Below, piece after piece: positions 24,911 through 38,600 of a stretch of DNA of 64,000 bases (position 1 is its first letter; each line of letters opens with the position of its first letter). The notes under the pieces were generated by a model. That model saw only the letters and a program-made list of their open reading frames with translations. It searched no databases and was not told where the DNA came from. Origin of the DNA: Theristus sp. LFF4_11 (taxonomy: Eukaryota > Nematoda > Chromadorea > Monhysterida > Xyalidae); assembly GCA_030248135.1 (NCBI GenBank), contig JASANC010005693.1, positions 1-64,000 on the forward strand, in the 5' to 3' direction. The position numbers and the translations under genes are program-made.

Positions 24911-26616
24911 CAACCAACCAAATCAGTCTACAGCCAACAAGTCAGTGAACGACAAGGGTGTTCTGTTTTGGAATTCGCTTTCTTCCAATATTTTTCACGA
25001 ATTTTATCACACCAGCAAAAAGCTGTCCCAAAAACATTCAAAAGGACAGCCAATCAAGATCGAGCCCATCAAAGATTCGATCAACATGCACCAAGACACA
25101 ATACAAATATGGCAATTAATCAATCTGAAAAAAAGCATTCCCGTAACATCACGAAAAATTGTCAAGTTCATTCATGAAAAAAAACGAGAAGAGCAAAAAT
25201 AAATAAATCGCTGCCATCAAACATGACTTTCATGGCCTCAAACAAAAAAGCATCTAAATGTTGGCAGAAAGAAGTGAGCGAAGCAGAATCAACGTTCGTG
25301 TTCGTTTCTGTTTGTAGTTTTTGTTGAGCAAGGCTCAACTTGAAAAGGGTGGAGCAAGTTACCCCGTTCAAACAGTTAAAAAAACTGCAGCACAAAAATC
25401 AATCAATCAATCAATCAAAACCATTTGAAAAATCGAATCACAGATTATTGAAGCAGAAAGTTTGAATATCTGAAACGGTTCTCAGACAGCCAAAAACAAG
25501 AATAAGCAAATAAATAAACTGGCATTGCCAAAAATATTATGTTGTTTTGAGAATTTATAAACAAAAAAAACGTTTTTTTATGACTGGCATGCATAAAAAG
25601 ACAAAATTTTATGACGGCACATTCTCAGAAACAAAAAATGTCGGTTCGGTCGATCAAAACAAAATCAAAACATGCTAAAACTACCGAAAATGGCACTAAA
25701 ATGAACAAAATAATTTCAGTCATCCTCATAAAACTCCATCAAACTGAGCGGCTCTTCAGGTGTCGACGCAGAGTCCTGAAAATGTTTGAAACAAAAAATC
25801 TCAGAGAAACTCAAACAACAAAAACAAATTTTGTAGCAGATGCGATAATGTTTCAAATCCTGAATACAAAAATTGATGATTGTTAGCCAATTATTCGATA
25901 TACGTTTTTTCGAAAAAGGCACATCGTAAAGCTGCTAGCAAAAAAAACACAACAAGCTGAGCAACAAACATATGCAGATATCAACGGACATCAGACAGCA
26001 AAGCACAGGGTGTGTTACCAACACCGTACGCGCAAAAAAAATGACAAGCTACCGTTCACCATAAGTGGATTCGTACAAAGACAAAGGAGACCAAAAAACA
26101 GAAGACATCTGTTGCAGAAGCATAAAATCGAGACTAGCAACCAACAAGCAGCCTGAAGTGTTGATCTATACAGTTTTATTTTGAAAGCATCAATTCCGAG
26201 CAAAACGACAGTGTGATGCGATCTGGTTGTGACTAGCGACAGAAATTACACAAAAATTGACGAATAAAAAAACTTAGACGGACGACACAGCCGACACACA
26301 AAAAAACTGCCCTGTTCAAGAAACACCTTGTAAAATAACAGCGAACAATGATTTTTTTAGCACAAAAGACTTTGTTACAAAATCAAAATTGTATAAGATC
26401 TGTAAAATGCGAAAAGAACCACCGCATCACGATCGAAATGGTACATTTGTGACGAACATTACAAAGCACAGCACAACACGATTGGCGATCACCACCACGC
26501 TCACACAGACGACAGACACACGAAAAAACCACAGTCGTGTACAACGCTGCAAATAGCAACGAGCCAAGCCAGACATCTCCAGAAATAGCAAGCACCAATC
26601 GCCACCGCAGTCCGGT
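24911..26616. other. Intergenic, convergent nAChR / TRPM 3' ends
   Basis: About 1.7 kb of A-rich sequence with an (AATC)n microsatellite near 25396. One candidate minus-strand exon lies at 25716-25777. Otherwise nothing recognised. Confidence 0.5.
25716..25777 (-). CDS. Candidate short terminal exon (acidic tail)
   Basis: After a CATTTTCAG acceptor the minus strand reads DSASTPEEPLSLMEFYEDD then stop, which looks like a real acidic C-terminus. The TRPM terminal exon has a possible donor (CACCA|GTGAAC) just before its stop, but joining it here shifts the frame. It may be an alternative TRPM end or an orphan exon. Confidence 0.35.
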
Positions 26617-29600
26617 TCACTGGTGTTGCTGGCGTTTCTCCTTGCGCCGCATTCGGCGTTTGCGCCTCGCTTGGCGCATGGCGTCCTGCTGCTTCGCGCT
26701 GCCCTCGCTGTCGCTTGTCGCGCCGCTATCCGTCCGGTTCGCCTTCGACGCGACCGAAGTCGTTGTCGTCGATGTTCGCGTGCACTCGTCTGCGGCCGCC
26801 TTATTCGCTTCACCGGTGTTGTTCGTCGTCTCGGCCGCCGCATTACTGACGGAGCGATCCGAAGGTCGATGCTCCTTGCGGCGTTCACTTGCGAACGGCC
26901 GCATCGGCAGGCGCTGTTCGGCCAACTCGAGGCACAGCTGCGCGTCCAGCTCCATCGCGCGCTGCTCGTGACTCCGCGAGCTCGCCCATCGACGGACGCC
27001 CGCAGTCGGTTTGTCTGCTGGCGGGGGCCAACCGCTCAAATCGCATTCCAGTCCGTCGTCGTCAAAGAGACCGCCGTTCTGTATAGTCGGACAAAATGGA
27101 TATGTTTTTTTTGGCAAACTGCAGTGGATTGGTTTTGCTTGCGGTTTGTTAGTTAGCGCAGCGGGTGAGCGACAAAATTAGAAAGCCTTTCGCTTTGTCG
27201 TGAAAAATACCACTCTGGTGTACGTCAACCTCCGGTGCGGTGTGCATGTGTGAAAAAAGGTGTAAAACACTGACAACAACCACGTGAAGGTAAGCTAAGC
27301 TCAAACAGCTGGACCAGAAAAACGCTGCTGAGGCAAACAACAAAAAAACAGTCCAGTATTAGGGAGGCTGTGCAGCAAACAACAACACCATTCTGTCAAA
27401 AAAAACTGCCATTAAATAAAAAGGCGCATTTCGTTTCGCAAACCACTTGAAGGCCACTCCATTCAACATTCAACAATGAACAACAATCAACCAAAACCCA
27501 CCTGTAGATCATGAGTGTCAAACGGAAACGCCGTTGGTGGCAAATCCACCGTTTCGGAAGCCGCCGTCGCAGCGGTCGTCGAAGCACCCGGAAACGAGAA
27601 CTGAGTGTGCGTCTGAACGGGCACACTCCTTGAGACGGTCGGCACCGACGCACGGCGCCCGGAGCTGCTCGGGCGATCCGTGTCACCTGCAAGAGGCGGA
27701 GTCTCCTTTGAAACGTAACTGGGCATTCTGGAGGGCATTCGAACAGCACGCGTATGCAGCGCACAGTTGTTGTAGCAGGGGAATGTCAGGAAAAATCGAT
27801 GTTCCATTCGATCGTACCAGCAGTATGTGACGCGCCGGCCAGTGTCTGTTGCACCCGCTCACTGAAGAACACCGTCGGTGGATCGGTCTGTTTCAGCAGC
27901 GCCTCACTGACGCCGTCGAATCCCTGCTCGTCCTATGAACGAAAAACCATTTCGCCAACGTGCACACAGACAGCTCTGCAGACAGCCAATCAACGCCAAA
28001 ACAATTGAAAATCAAAATGCAATTGCAAAAATCAAAATGCAAAAATCGAACCTCCAGTTTCGCCGACGACAACGAGCTGGCGTCGAAGAGCATCGGCTGC
28101 TCGTGCGCCTCGGTGACCTGCTCGGCCAGACAGTGCAGGTACGCCTGCACCTCTTGGTCTTTGATGTCGTCGATGTCGATCAGCGTCTCGCGGCGGATAC
28201 GCTCACCGATCAGACCGCCTTGGATGCGACTGCTGTCCTGAACAAAAACACGAAACAAGACAAATGAGCAAACGCACAAGCAACATTTTGTCAGTTGGAA
28301 GTGGAAAACGTGCCGCTGCGAACTCAGATATCAGACGACGGTTGACCACACGGTAAAAAAAAAATCGAAACTTCTCTTATCCTATGAAACTGCACCAGCA
28401 GTCCGCAGCACTGCGCAGCGACAATGACATCCACTGACGAACCTCTTCATACTCCCTGAGCATCTCGTCCTGTTTCATGACGTAGCTGCGTTTCGCTCGT
28501 TTGAGCGTGCTCGCCCCATGCGACGCCGACGGCACCCCCTCGTCGTCCATGCCCATGTCTGATGAGGTGCTCATGCCGCGCGCTGAACAAACAACGGTAC
28601 ATTGCACTATATTCCACTGGTTACAATATAAGTAAATGTACATTTCATTACAATCAATCCACTGGTTTCAATACAAGTAAATGTACGTTTCATTACAATC
28701 CACTGGTTACATTTCATTACATTCCACTGGTCACATTTCAATTGTCTGAACAGCAGCACAACGAACAAGTAACACGAAACTCTGTGCGAATTTGAGATTT
28801 TTTGTTGAAAATCTGAAATCTCGTTGCAGCACTCTGGTTGAACGGTTGAGTACCACCACTGGCAAAAAATAGATCGCTCCAATCTAATTTAGCGTCAGGC
28901 ATGCTGCACGTGGCAACCGCCTCCAGAACGTTTATTTTTATTTATTTTATTTATTTGTACGCGCGCCAGTTCCGGAAACCCGAAGGTACCAAACTCCGGC
29001 AGAGACGGGCAATACTGCCCCGAGCCCAATTTTACCCTCGGCTCAGGAGGGAATAGACCATTAGATGTTCGTTGGTCACTCTAATTTTCCACGAGTATGT
29101 CTTGTCCACAGCGAGGTTCGAACCCGGTACCTACAGAACTGTAGGCCGAAGTTCTACCGCTACGCCATGGACGCGACGATAACGTTCACTCGGACGCCGA
29201 ACGAGTTTTCAGTGTACCCATTGCTGGTGCAAACAATCAGCAGTCACCACACCCCGGCCCCCAAACCGACCGTCCCTATCGGAGGTGCCAATATTGACGA
29301 GTTCATCGTCGCCGGGCATAATCGGCGGCGGCGGCGTCATGTCGTCTGGGGCGCCGTCGCTCACGGACAGGCGTCGCACCGGCGACGGCCAGACGGCAGC
29401 GGACGTTTTGCGAAATGTGGCTGCGACGAACGACGGCGGCTCCTCGCACACCGGCGGTACACTCCGTTGACGCGCGAACGCGGGGCGACGCGTCGCTGTC
29501 GGCGACATGCACGAGCTCGCGAGCACGTCGGTCGCTTCCGGCTGAAACGTTCAGTCGCCCATTGAGACTGTGATCGCGTTGATCTTCATTCGAGTTGCAA

Positions 29601-32600
29601 ACGTTTTGCATGAAGTTCGCAAACTGCTGTTTATGCCCATGGTGACACGCTGATTGGCCGCACCGACTCATACTAGCCGTTGTAGCCAATCAGAGAGCCA
29701 AAAAAATTGTTGAAATTATTTCATGCAGGTAAAAAAATTCTCCATGCAGGCAGGAATGTGGAGCTTCCAGAACCGGCGCAAGTTACTGTTTTTAATAAAA
29801 AACCCTGGAGCCAACATGTGACGTTGAACTGCTCAGCAGACAACTAGAAGATTGCGTCTGTCGTCAGAAGAATCGAAAAAACGCTCAAACAGCACACCTC
29901 CTCGGCGTCGGGTGGCGTGAACGTGAACGAGGGCAGCGTCGGTGCCCCCGCGGCCTCCGTGGCTGCCGCTGCAGGCGTCGCAGCGTCTTGCGTCTGCTCA
30001 GCCAATCCGCCTGCTTCCAGGCCATCTTCCTCGGCTTCCATCGGTGGAAGCGACTGCGACTTCTTGCGAACTCGTTTGCCCTGTAATCGGAGGTGAAGCA
30101 GTCAGACGCCCGTTTTGTCTTGTGTTAGTACTGCGCACTGTGGCGACTCTGCGCGAGTGCTGACACTGTTGAGCGGACGTTTTTAACGCAGATGTGCTTG
30201 GTCACAAGTCAACCCAAACGACCGTCGGAATTCAGACAGAAAACTGAGCTGACAACCGTGCCACATAGCAAAACAGAGCAAGTACCTGCGTTGGCTGCCT
30301 GTACCGACGAGCGTAATATTGAAACCTTGAGGGGAACCAAATTTTTCTGATTGACCTTGATTGGATGAGTTCAAATTTACCGCAACAATGCCGCCAAAGC
30401 GCGACGACAACAACGGGTCGTCGTTGATTTGACCGAGTATGTTCGTCAGTTCGTTCAGTCGATCTTCGACGTGCCGCTGGTAGTTGGTCAATTCGTGCAC
30501 CTTTTGCAGCAGGTCGCTCTGACCGAGTTGCAGGAATTCCACTCTGAAAGCAACAAGGAAGCGCAGTGAAATTGTAAGCGATGAAAATTAGATTGAAATC
30601 GAGTAGAGAAGCTCTTTTTGAAATAAAAGTCCCGGACGAGGCTACAATCAAAGTAAAGCGCCATTCATGACGCAGTATTTAGTGACGCGTAATTGCGTTA
30701 AAACATAGCTGTTACTAAATACTGCTTCATGAATGCCCCTTAAGACGCACTTGTCCTGCGAAATGCGAATGCGCTCCTCGTTCGAGCTCGTCTTTGCGAT
30801 GGCCTTCTTGCGCGTCATGTCCTCCATGCATTCCTCCTCAAAGTCGTGCAACTCCTCCACGTGTTCGCCCTCCAGGAAGAGCTCTGCAATTATTATATTG
30901 TAGCTACCTGGTTCATGTTCGATCACTGATTGGTCGCACCAGTATGACGCAATCAAATTAAACCTGTCAAACTGAGCGAAAAGTTACACAATTCAGCCAC
31001 TCACTGAGTCCGTAATCGAACATGTACTGTTTTCCATCGAGTTTCTCTCGGATCACGCGCGCTCGCTGCACGCCACGACACCATTTGTACACGAGGAACG
31101 CGTGGCACAGAATCGTGAACGGCGGCGGCAGAAACGGCGACTGCTCGTACTCCATCACTTGCTCGTAACGCTGGAACTTCCACACTTGATGAGAGATGTT
31201 GTCCATCGCGAGGTAGACGTTGCTGCAAAAAACAGTAAGATCGCGAGATTGCGAAACCGTTCAAAAGAAAAAAAGGAAGTTCAACAGGCAACAGAAACTC
31301 TCCACGAGAAAAGGTTTCTGATTCACTCACTTGAAGACCGCAATGAGCAGATTGATCAGCAGAATGTTGGCGACCAACAGGAAGATGGCCATCAGTGACG
31401 GCACGATCCACTGGCCGGGAACGCACTGTTCGCCTGACAAAACAGTAGACTCATGTCAATTCAATTTTATTCAGCTCTTTCGAAACACAGCACAGTTAGT
31501 AGAAATACAATGCACCGAGGGAGCTTAGGCTGCGCCTTCGGGTGCATACTACGTTGTGCAAAAACCGGTCGATTGGAAAACATTTGCGCAATAAAAGTGG
31601 TTTTTGGGATTTACAAGAGGCAGCAAAATCAAGACCAGGCGCAGTCAATTCCGGTGAACAATGCAGCCAGCAACAAAACAGACCCCTGTCGCCGCAGGGC
31701 GCAATCTCAGCGGCGTACACCTCGCCGTAGAGCATGAAATACGGCTTGTAGAAGATGTTGCGCACCAGGATCCAGTCCCACTCTTCGTATGGATATGTGA
31801 TCGACTGGCGTACCAATCCAAACGCGATCAGTACAACGACGAGGATGGTGACGATGTAGATCATTTGGATCACCTGAGCAGTTGTTTTGGGAACTTTACT
31901 CGAGAAAATCTGCGTCGGACGCTAATCAGACTCAACATCATGCGTTTTATTCGTGATTCGAGTCAAGGACCTCGCCTGATTGGCTGCTTGGTGATGTGGT
32001 CGTTGGTGATGTGCTTGGTGCTTGGTCAGCACTATCAGTTCAAATCTAGTTTCTAAAATAGAGCCATGTGTGACCCACAAAAAACAACATGCGACATGCG
32101 CCGCAGTGCGCCCAGCCGTTCGCGTTCTGAAGCTGAAGCGTTCTGAGGCACTGAACACACCACTGTGCCAGCTGGTTGCTTCGCTAGCACAACAACACAT
32201 GACACGTATTGCGTGAGCAACCGACCAGTTTCACAGCACTTTTCTAGCTGGTTGCTTCGCCAGCACAACAACATACGACACCCAATGCGTGCCGTGCCCA
32301 TCACTCTCCACAGCGTACCATTTTCCCAACCATCGTGATATACGGTCCGAGGCGATTGTGAACGGCGAGTATCGAGAGCAACCGAATCCACCAGAGCACC
32401 GACGTGCACGTGTAGATGACGCGACCGGTGTCGCGGCCGTCTGGCAGCAAGCGCACGATCAGCGCGGTCGCAAACGATAGCACGGCCAGCGTAGTCAGCA
32501 CGTTCCACTGTTTTTGGAAGAACAGACGCAGCTTGCTCGTCAGCGACATCGGCTCGGACATGACCAGCTGGCAGGAAAGATGACATGCACTGTGAGCAGC

Positions 32601-35600
32601 AAAGTTGGCGTGGCAAAGAAAAAAACAGGTGCAACACAGACAACTGGTGAGGTGTCAATTACAATGCGCCCGCTGGAAATAACTGCACTAGTTTCTTGGA
32701 TTTCCAACAATCAGACAACCCGACATTGCCGATCTGACTTAAAGCCAGTCAGCCAGCCACCGTCAAACTGTGAACCATATGGAGATTTCATGCATTCTAG
32801 CATTGGACAAGCTGAATTGGAAGCATCGAGCTGGTTCGACCGATCAGCGAGCGCAACGCAATCAGCCGTTTGCCGCTGATGCCCAATTCGACCGTGGCAG
32901 CCAGTCGGCAAATTCAAAGTCACCTTTCGAATGAGCTCGAATCCGACGTTGACGACGTACGCGACGCAGAACAACTCGACCGAGGACGGCAGGCGTGGTG
33001 TGCGCACGAGGCACATGTACGTCAGCGCCACCAGGAACAGCGAGTAGGACAGGGCGTATGACCAGAACGTCGTGATCGGCGCCACGTAGAACTCGTAGAA
33101 CTTGCGGCGCAGCTTCAGCGATTTGCCGGACTGCGGCTGAAATGATCGGGCATTGAAAACGACCGGCTGGCAAAGAGCGACACGCAAACGGTTTTAGGCG
33201 ACGTTTTCAGCCACGGCTAACCGAGAGAAGCGTACAGAACGCCGTTGAGTAGGGCGCCCGTCGAGTTTTTTTCTGTCATTAAGTGCCTATATACACCACT
33301 CGGTGGGGCTTGATCCCCCGAGCGCACAGACAATAGTCTAACACACCAGCACCAGGCCACGAGCGGTGACTAAATCGCCTAAAAACGCTGGCTAAAAACA
33401 ACGCATAAAAAAAAACACAACAACAACAACGGTTAGTCCATGTGTGCCACAATGCGCAGACACGGACAGTGCTGTGCTATGGCTGACGTGAGCCTGACCG
33501 ACACGACCGGACAGGCTGTCAGCGGTGCGAAATCGGCATTGCGCGAAACGAACGCGCAAACTCACGCCTCGATGTATGAACGAGGTGTCCGCAGGCCGGG
33601 AGGCGTCTGCCGCTGGCGCGTCGCCGGCTGTCGGCTGGTTGCCGACGCCATCGGAGCCAGCGCGCGTTTTCACCACTGAAAAGTGCTTCGTTTTGTGACG
33701 AGACGCAATGCGTGATCACTCATCTGCATGCTCAGCAATGTGTCGTCGCGATTGGAAGAAAAACAAAACAAATGCAAGTACGTATACTGTGTGACAGTGA
33801 CGTATCTTCTGAAAGTCGCTGCAATGCATGCATGCATGAAAGCGGCATTTATGAAGCGGTATTTGGTGACGCGTAACTGCGTTAAAACATAGCAACGCGG
33901 GTCATTACAAAGTGCTTCATGAATGCCCTTTTATTTTTTCTTCTCATTCACCAGAAAATCAGCGGAGAACGGGCTTGTGAGTGATAACCCGTTCACGTCC
34001 CCGTTGAGCTGAACATTCAACTCTGGCGGAGTGCCGTCAGCCAGCCAGTGAGAGTGAACCAATGCGACACAAAACGAAAGCAGCACGCACAATTGCGGAT
34101 GCTCAGCCGATGCAGCCGGTCGGTGTTGCCGGCGGATGCGGAGCGCACGTACGCCCTGGCGCCGTTCAGACTGCCGGCGACGGAGGCGCCCGAGCCACCG
34201 CCGCCAGCGCCTCCGTTGCCGTCGGCCAACATCGACACGCTGTTGTTGTCGTCCATGGTCTGCGAGAGCGACTTGCGGCGGCGGCGTGTGAACACGCGAC
34301 GTAGTGGGTTCAGCGTGTAGCTTTCGCGCGAGTGCTGGTCGGCGAGCTGCAGTGGGACGGAATGAGCGCTACAGTCCATCTGGCTGATATACATGTACAA
34401 CTAGCTGATTGGTTCGTTGCACACACGCGCAGTTGATGCGCGCATTCTGTTTGGGCTGACGCGTGCATTCGGTGCAGGCATTTGCTGTGGAGGCGGAGTG
34501 TGACTGCACAGAATGCACGGAGAACACTGCACGTGTGTGCAACCAGCCAATCAGTTAGTTGTTTATATTAGACAGACGGACTGTATAAAAAGCAGAAGTA
34601 GAACGATATCCGTCATTGCGTGCATCAAACGTCTGTGCGCGACGTGGCACCGATCCACGAGCAGCAAAAGCGGATGGCGCACTCCACAACCGAAGAGCAA
34701 CAAAACGCAGAACCTCCAAATCGAGATTCTCGTCGTCTTCGCTGCTGTCCGAGGAGGCTGACGAGGACGCGGTGCTCGAGCTGGCGGAGCTCTGAACGTC
34801 GTCTGAAAGAACACAACGCAACTCACATTCGAACGCGAAAACATCGCAATGATGACAACGAAAATTGACATTCTTCGTGTTGGTACTTACTTACAGGGGT
34901 TTTTTAGTGAAACAACTGACGTGTATACATCCAGAAACAACTGACGTGTATACATCCACCTTGCTGTAAAATTCGAGGTGTACGAGCAAATTTTCAGGTG
35001 CACGGTGTAAACGTTTTGTAAATGTTGCAGGTTTAAATTTTTATGTTTTGTGTTTGTGTGTTCTGTTCCGGTTCTGTGCAAATGGAAAAATGTGTGATTA
35101 ATCGACAACAATTATCAGATTGTCAGTCTTTTCTTCCTTTTTGGATGCATTATGCATACACACGTTTCCTCTATTGGCGGAACGGAAATAAAGGGCAAAA
35201 AAGCCTAAAATTTTAAGTGTATTTGGAAATTTCCACGAGTATTATACACCTCATATATGCACCTAAAAAACCAGCTCACTAAACAGTAAACAACGTTCAA
35301 TCGTGCAAAATTGTAGCGTCTGTTCCGAATCAAACAAGCAACTGATTCCCGATCTCCTCCCACACACGCACCCAAATGCTCGGCGGCAGTCTGCGGCTGC
35401 AGCAGCAATTCAGCCTTGGTCTTGAAGTCGAGAAACATGATGAACGGCGGCACCAGCAATCCAAGGAGCACTTTCAAGTTGGAGTTCCGGCGAATCCGGA
35501 GTCCGCCATGCCATAAATCAGCGAGCAGAATCTGACAGCACGGATGCGCCAGGAACTCCTTATTATTCGCCATGACCGCCAGCGAGAGGCACGTCTGGCG

Positions 35601-38600
35601 GCCCCAGTTCTCGAGCTCGTACGTCAACAGTTGCAACGTTTTGTCGTCGTCCGCTTTGTAGCACTGGTCGAGCAGCTCGATCGAGTACCGCCGAAACTCC
35701 CTGCACTCCGTGCGCACTTTTTGTTGTTGTTTTTTTCTTATGGAAACTGATCTGCGCTGATTTGTTGTCACACCTTTAAGATGCGACCAAAACCACTTCA
35801 ACGAATCCATAATTTGGTGCGGGGGTCAAAGCGAATATGCATTTCTGGAAATAGCACTTAGCGGCTAGTTACTAAACACGCTAAAATGCGTATGGCCTAT
35901 TTTTTTTAAACGTGTCCCACTGAAATGACGTCATGTGCCACAAAACATGCGCTTGTCGTTCACTGCAAACCAGACTATCCGTTTAGCCGATTTCTTCCCG
36001 TAAACAAATGGTGAATGTCGAATCAGTCACACTAAACTGAAATTTTAGTGCCTGTACTTTGACAAACGGGCGTTTTTAAATAAAATGACGTCACGCTAGT
36101 CCGGACACGTTTGAATAAATCCACAATACACGAAAAAAACACTGGTGATATAATTAGCAACAGTGATTGACGGTACGCTAAGCTACAGCACACTGATTTT
36201 CTTTGCCGTCATGAAGAATTCATACTCCTGATTTCACATTGACTGAGACTATCGATCAACCTACTCTGAATTCTGTTTCAGCTCCTCACAGATCTCCACC
36301 TCGAGGTAATCGTCCGCTGCCTCGTTTGCCAACGTCTTGTAAAGCTTCGATGCGACTAGCGCCTAGAGAAACGAAATAAAAACGTCCGAATTCAGCAAAA
36401 ATTCACAAACTCCATCAGAAACAAAAAACTTAAAGCAGACCGACTTTTTTGGCTTGCTTCTTACACTTCTCTGGTATTATGCCGTGCACTGCAGAATAAA
36501 ACTGAACTGAACCGACTTTAGCCATGGCCTCTTCTCCGTGATGCCACATGAGTCGTGCCATCGATTGCCGTTTGGTGAGCACCGCCCAGACGAGAAGCTC
36601 ACTGAACGGGTACTTGAACGTGCACTGCGGCTGACCGTTGTTCTGCGGTGACTCCGCCACTGCAACAGCGCTTAGAGTTGCGTTCAGCACGCTGATTGGT
36701 TGTAGTTACAGCTTGCTTAGCAAGTGTTCATTCAAATGCGACCAAGCGATAACTAAGAACATAGCGACGGAAATCGAGATAGGCACCAGGATCACTGGTG
36801 CACCCATATGCCAGCACCGAGCAAAGCTCAAAGGCTGTCCCCGCCAATTCAAATTCAAATTCAAAACAAAAACAAACAATGTCTAAACAAACAATCGTCC
36901 GATTTGCAAGTGTTCCGCGAATGCGTGTGTCGTGGGGGCACCGGAAAATGCATACGGCGACGCATCTGCAAGAAAGGCAGACAATTACATTGGCTGAAAC
37001 TGAGTGCTCTCTTGGACAACCACGTTAATGAACATCGGACCAGAAAATCAGTTGTTAAAACCGACACTAGGTTGCAAAGTTATTATCGATCAATGATCAT
37101 TATCAAACGGTGTCACAATCGAAACCGTCGCCACCGTAATTACACTCGACCGACACCCCACACCCCTATAAACAAATCATTCAATCAAATCAATAAATAG
37201 GACAGGAAAAGAAGTTGCGCTGAACACTGAGAAGAAAAGCATGATTGGATCATTGGATGAGAGGACTCGGGACCGACGGACAGAGACAGATGCTACAAGC
37301 GTTTCCCCAAGTGTCCAGCTAAAAGCGAAATAGTTAGAGGAATACTTCCGTCATTTTTTTTGGCTCGGCAAGAGAAGAAAAAAGCAATAGATTTTCTACT
37401 CCGCCACCACATCACACCCATCTGATGGCGTCAAGCTGGACAACACATTTCAAGGACCTGCTGTCGACGGGCGTGAAACGGCGACGTGCCCCACGGATAC
37501 CAAACGTCGACGCTGGTCTTGGCACGATTTCGATGAATGGTGTCAAAAATATTATTCCAACCGAATGGATAGCCCTTGAAAAAGGAAGGGTCAAGAAAAA
37601 GTTAGAAGATATACAGAGGTAAAAATTGTTTGAAAAAAAAGCAATCATATAAACCGTGCTACTTATTGCACAGTAGGGTACACCGGGGATTTGTGAAGCC
37701 GCGTGAGAAAATCGGAAACACTGTGGCGCACACAATTGCGGTTAATTTATAATTCTAGCTTGCTGCTTGGCAGCCTCATGCAACGTCCATGTCAGGTTTT
37801 TAAAGGGGGTTCGTAGGAGTGTAGAACACAGCACATCCACACGCTACGCTATCCGGAAAAAGCGCACACACACTCCGACGCACTAGAGACTCAGACTAGA
37901 GACACTACGGAGGGATGATCGCACACGCACACAAGAGGGAAGGCGGTCAATTTTTCCGACATCGCATCCGTAGTATTACCGATTCATTCAATCGTTTCAG
38001 TGCAACGGTTTTGCGATACGCAAACGGACTGGTGCCCCATGGGTACCAGTCGCTCTGCGACCACTGAGAGTTCATGCTCAGTCGCGAGACGTCGAGCTCA
38101 CGAAGCATCCGACGTACTCGACGAACCTGATTGGTGTTGGCTGTGTAGAACAGAGCGGCTTGGTGTCGTGGGGGTGGGTGAAGCGCGTCACCACAGAAGC
38201 ACCACACTACAACCATCGAACAGCAATTTCAAGAAGTACCACTGAATAAAATTGAAAATATTCGTATTCAGATCAAAAGACTACATCAAAGGGAACAAAA
38301 CAGAGAAAGAGAAAAATGCAACAGATTACCCAATCACCACGGAATGAACTGTTCTTTGAATTGCCCGACCCACCGATTGATATTACAACAGAGTAGACAC
38401 ACAACGAAAGAACATTCTCAGACAGAACTATTAAAGCCAACCTGAAAGATCATGAAAAAAACAGGTCAAGAATTGTGAACGAATGAAGCCTACACAACAA
38501 AGAAAAATGCAACGCGATTATCGCTGCGCCAAAGAGAATAAAGAAAAAACGCATGGGCATGATCAAGAAGGGAGGGTGGAGCGCTTGAAGATACCTAACG

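Noticed and set aside
26617..27078. C-terminal alpha-kinase of TRPM6/7 or NUDT9-H domain of TRPM2
   Set aside because: The last exons are Ser/Pro/Arg-rich low complexity without any kinase or Nudix motif.
28377..28442. Frame reading on past the TRPM donor at 28442 ([10 protein letters not shown]...)
   Set aside because: The GAG|GTTCGT donor and the in-phase acceptor at 28238 give a better family-independent join; the extension is intron.
31496..31683. Extension of the TRPM pore exon past CGDRG ([12 protein letters not shown]...)
   Set aside because: Splicing at AGGG|GTCTGT restores the S6 exon in phase; the extension is intronic read-through.
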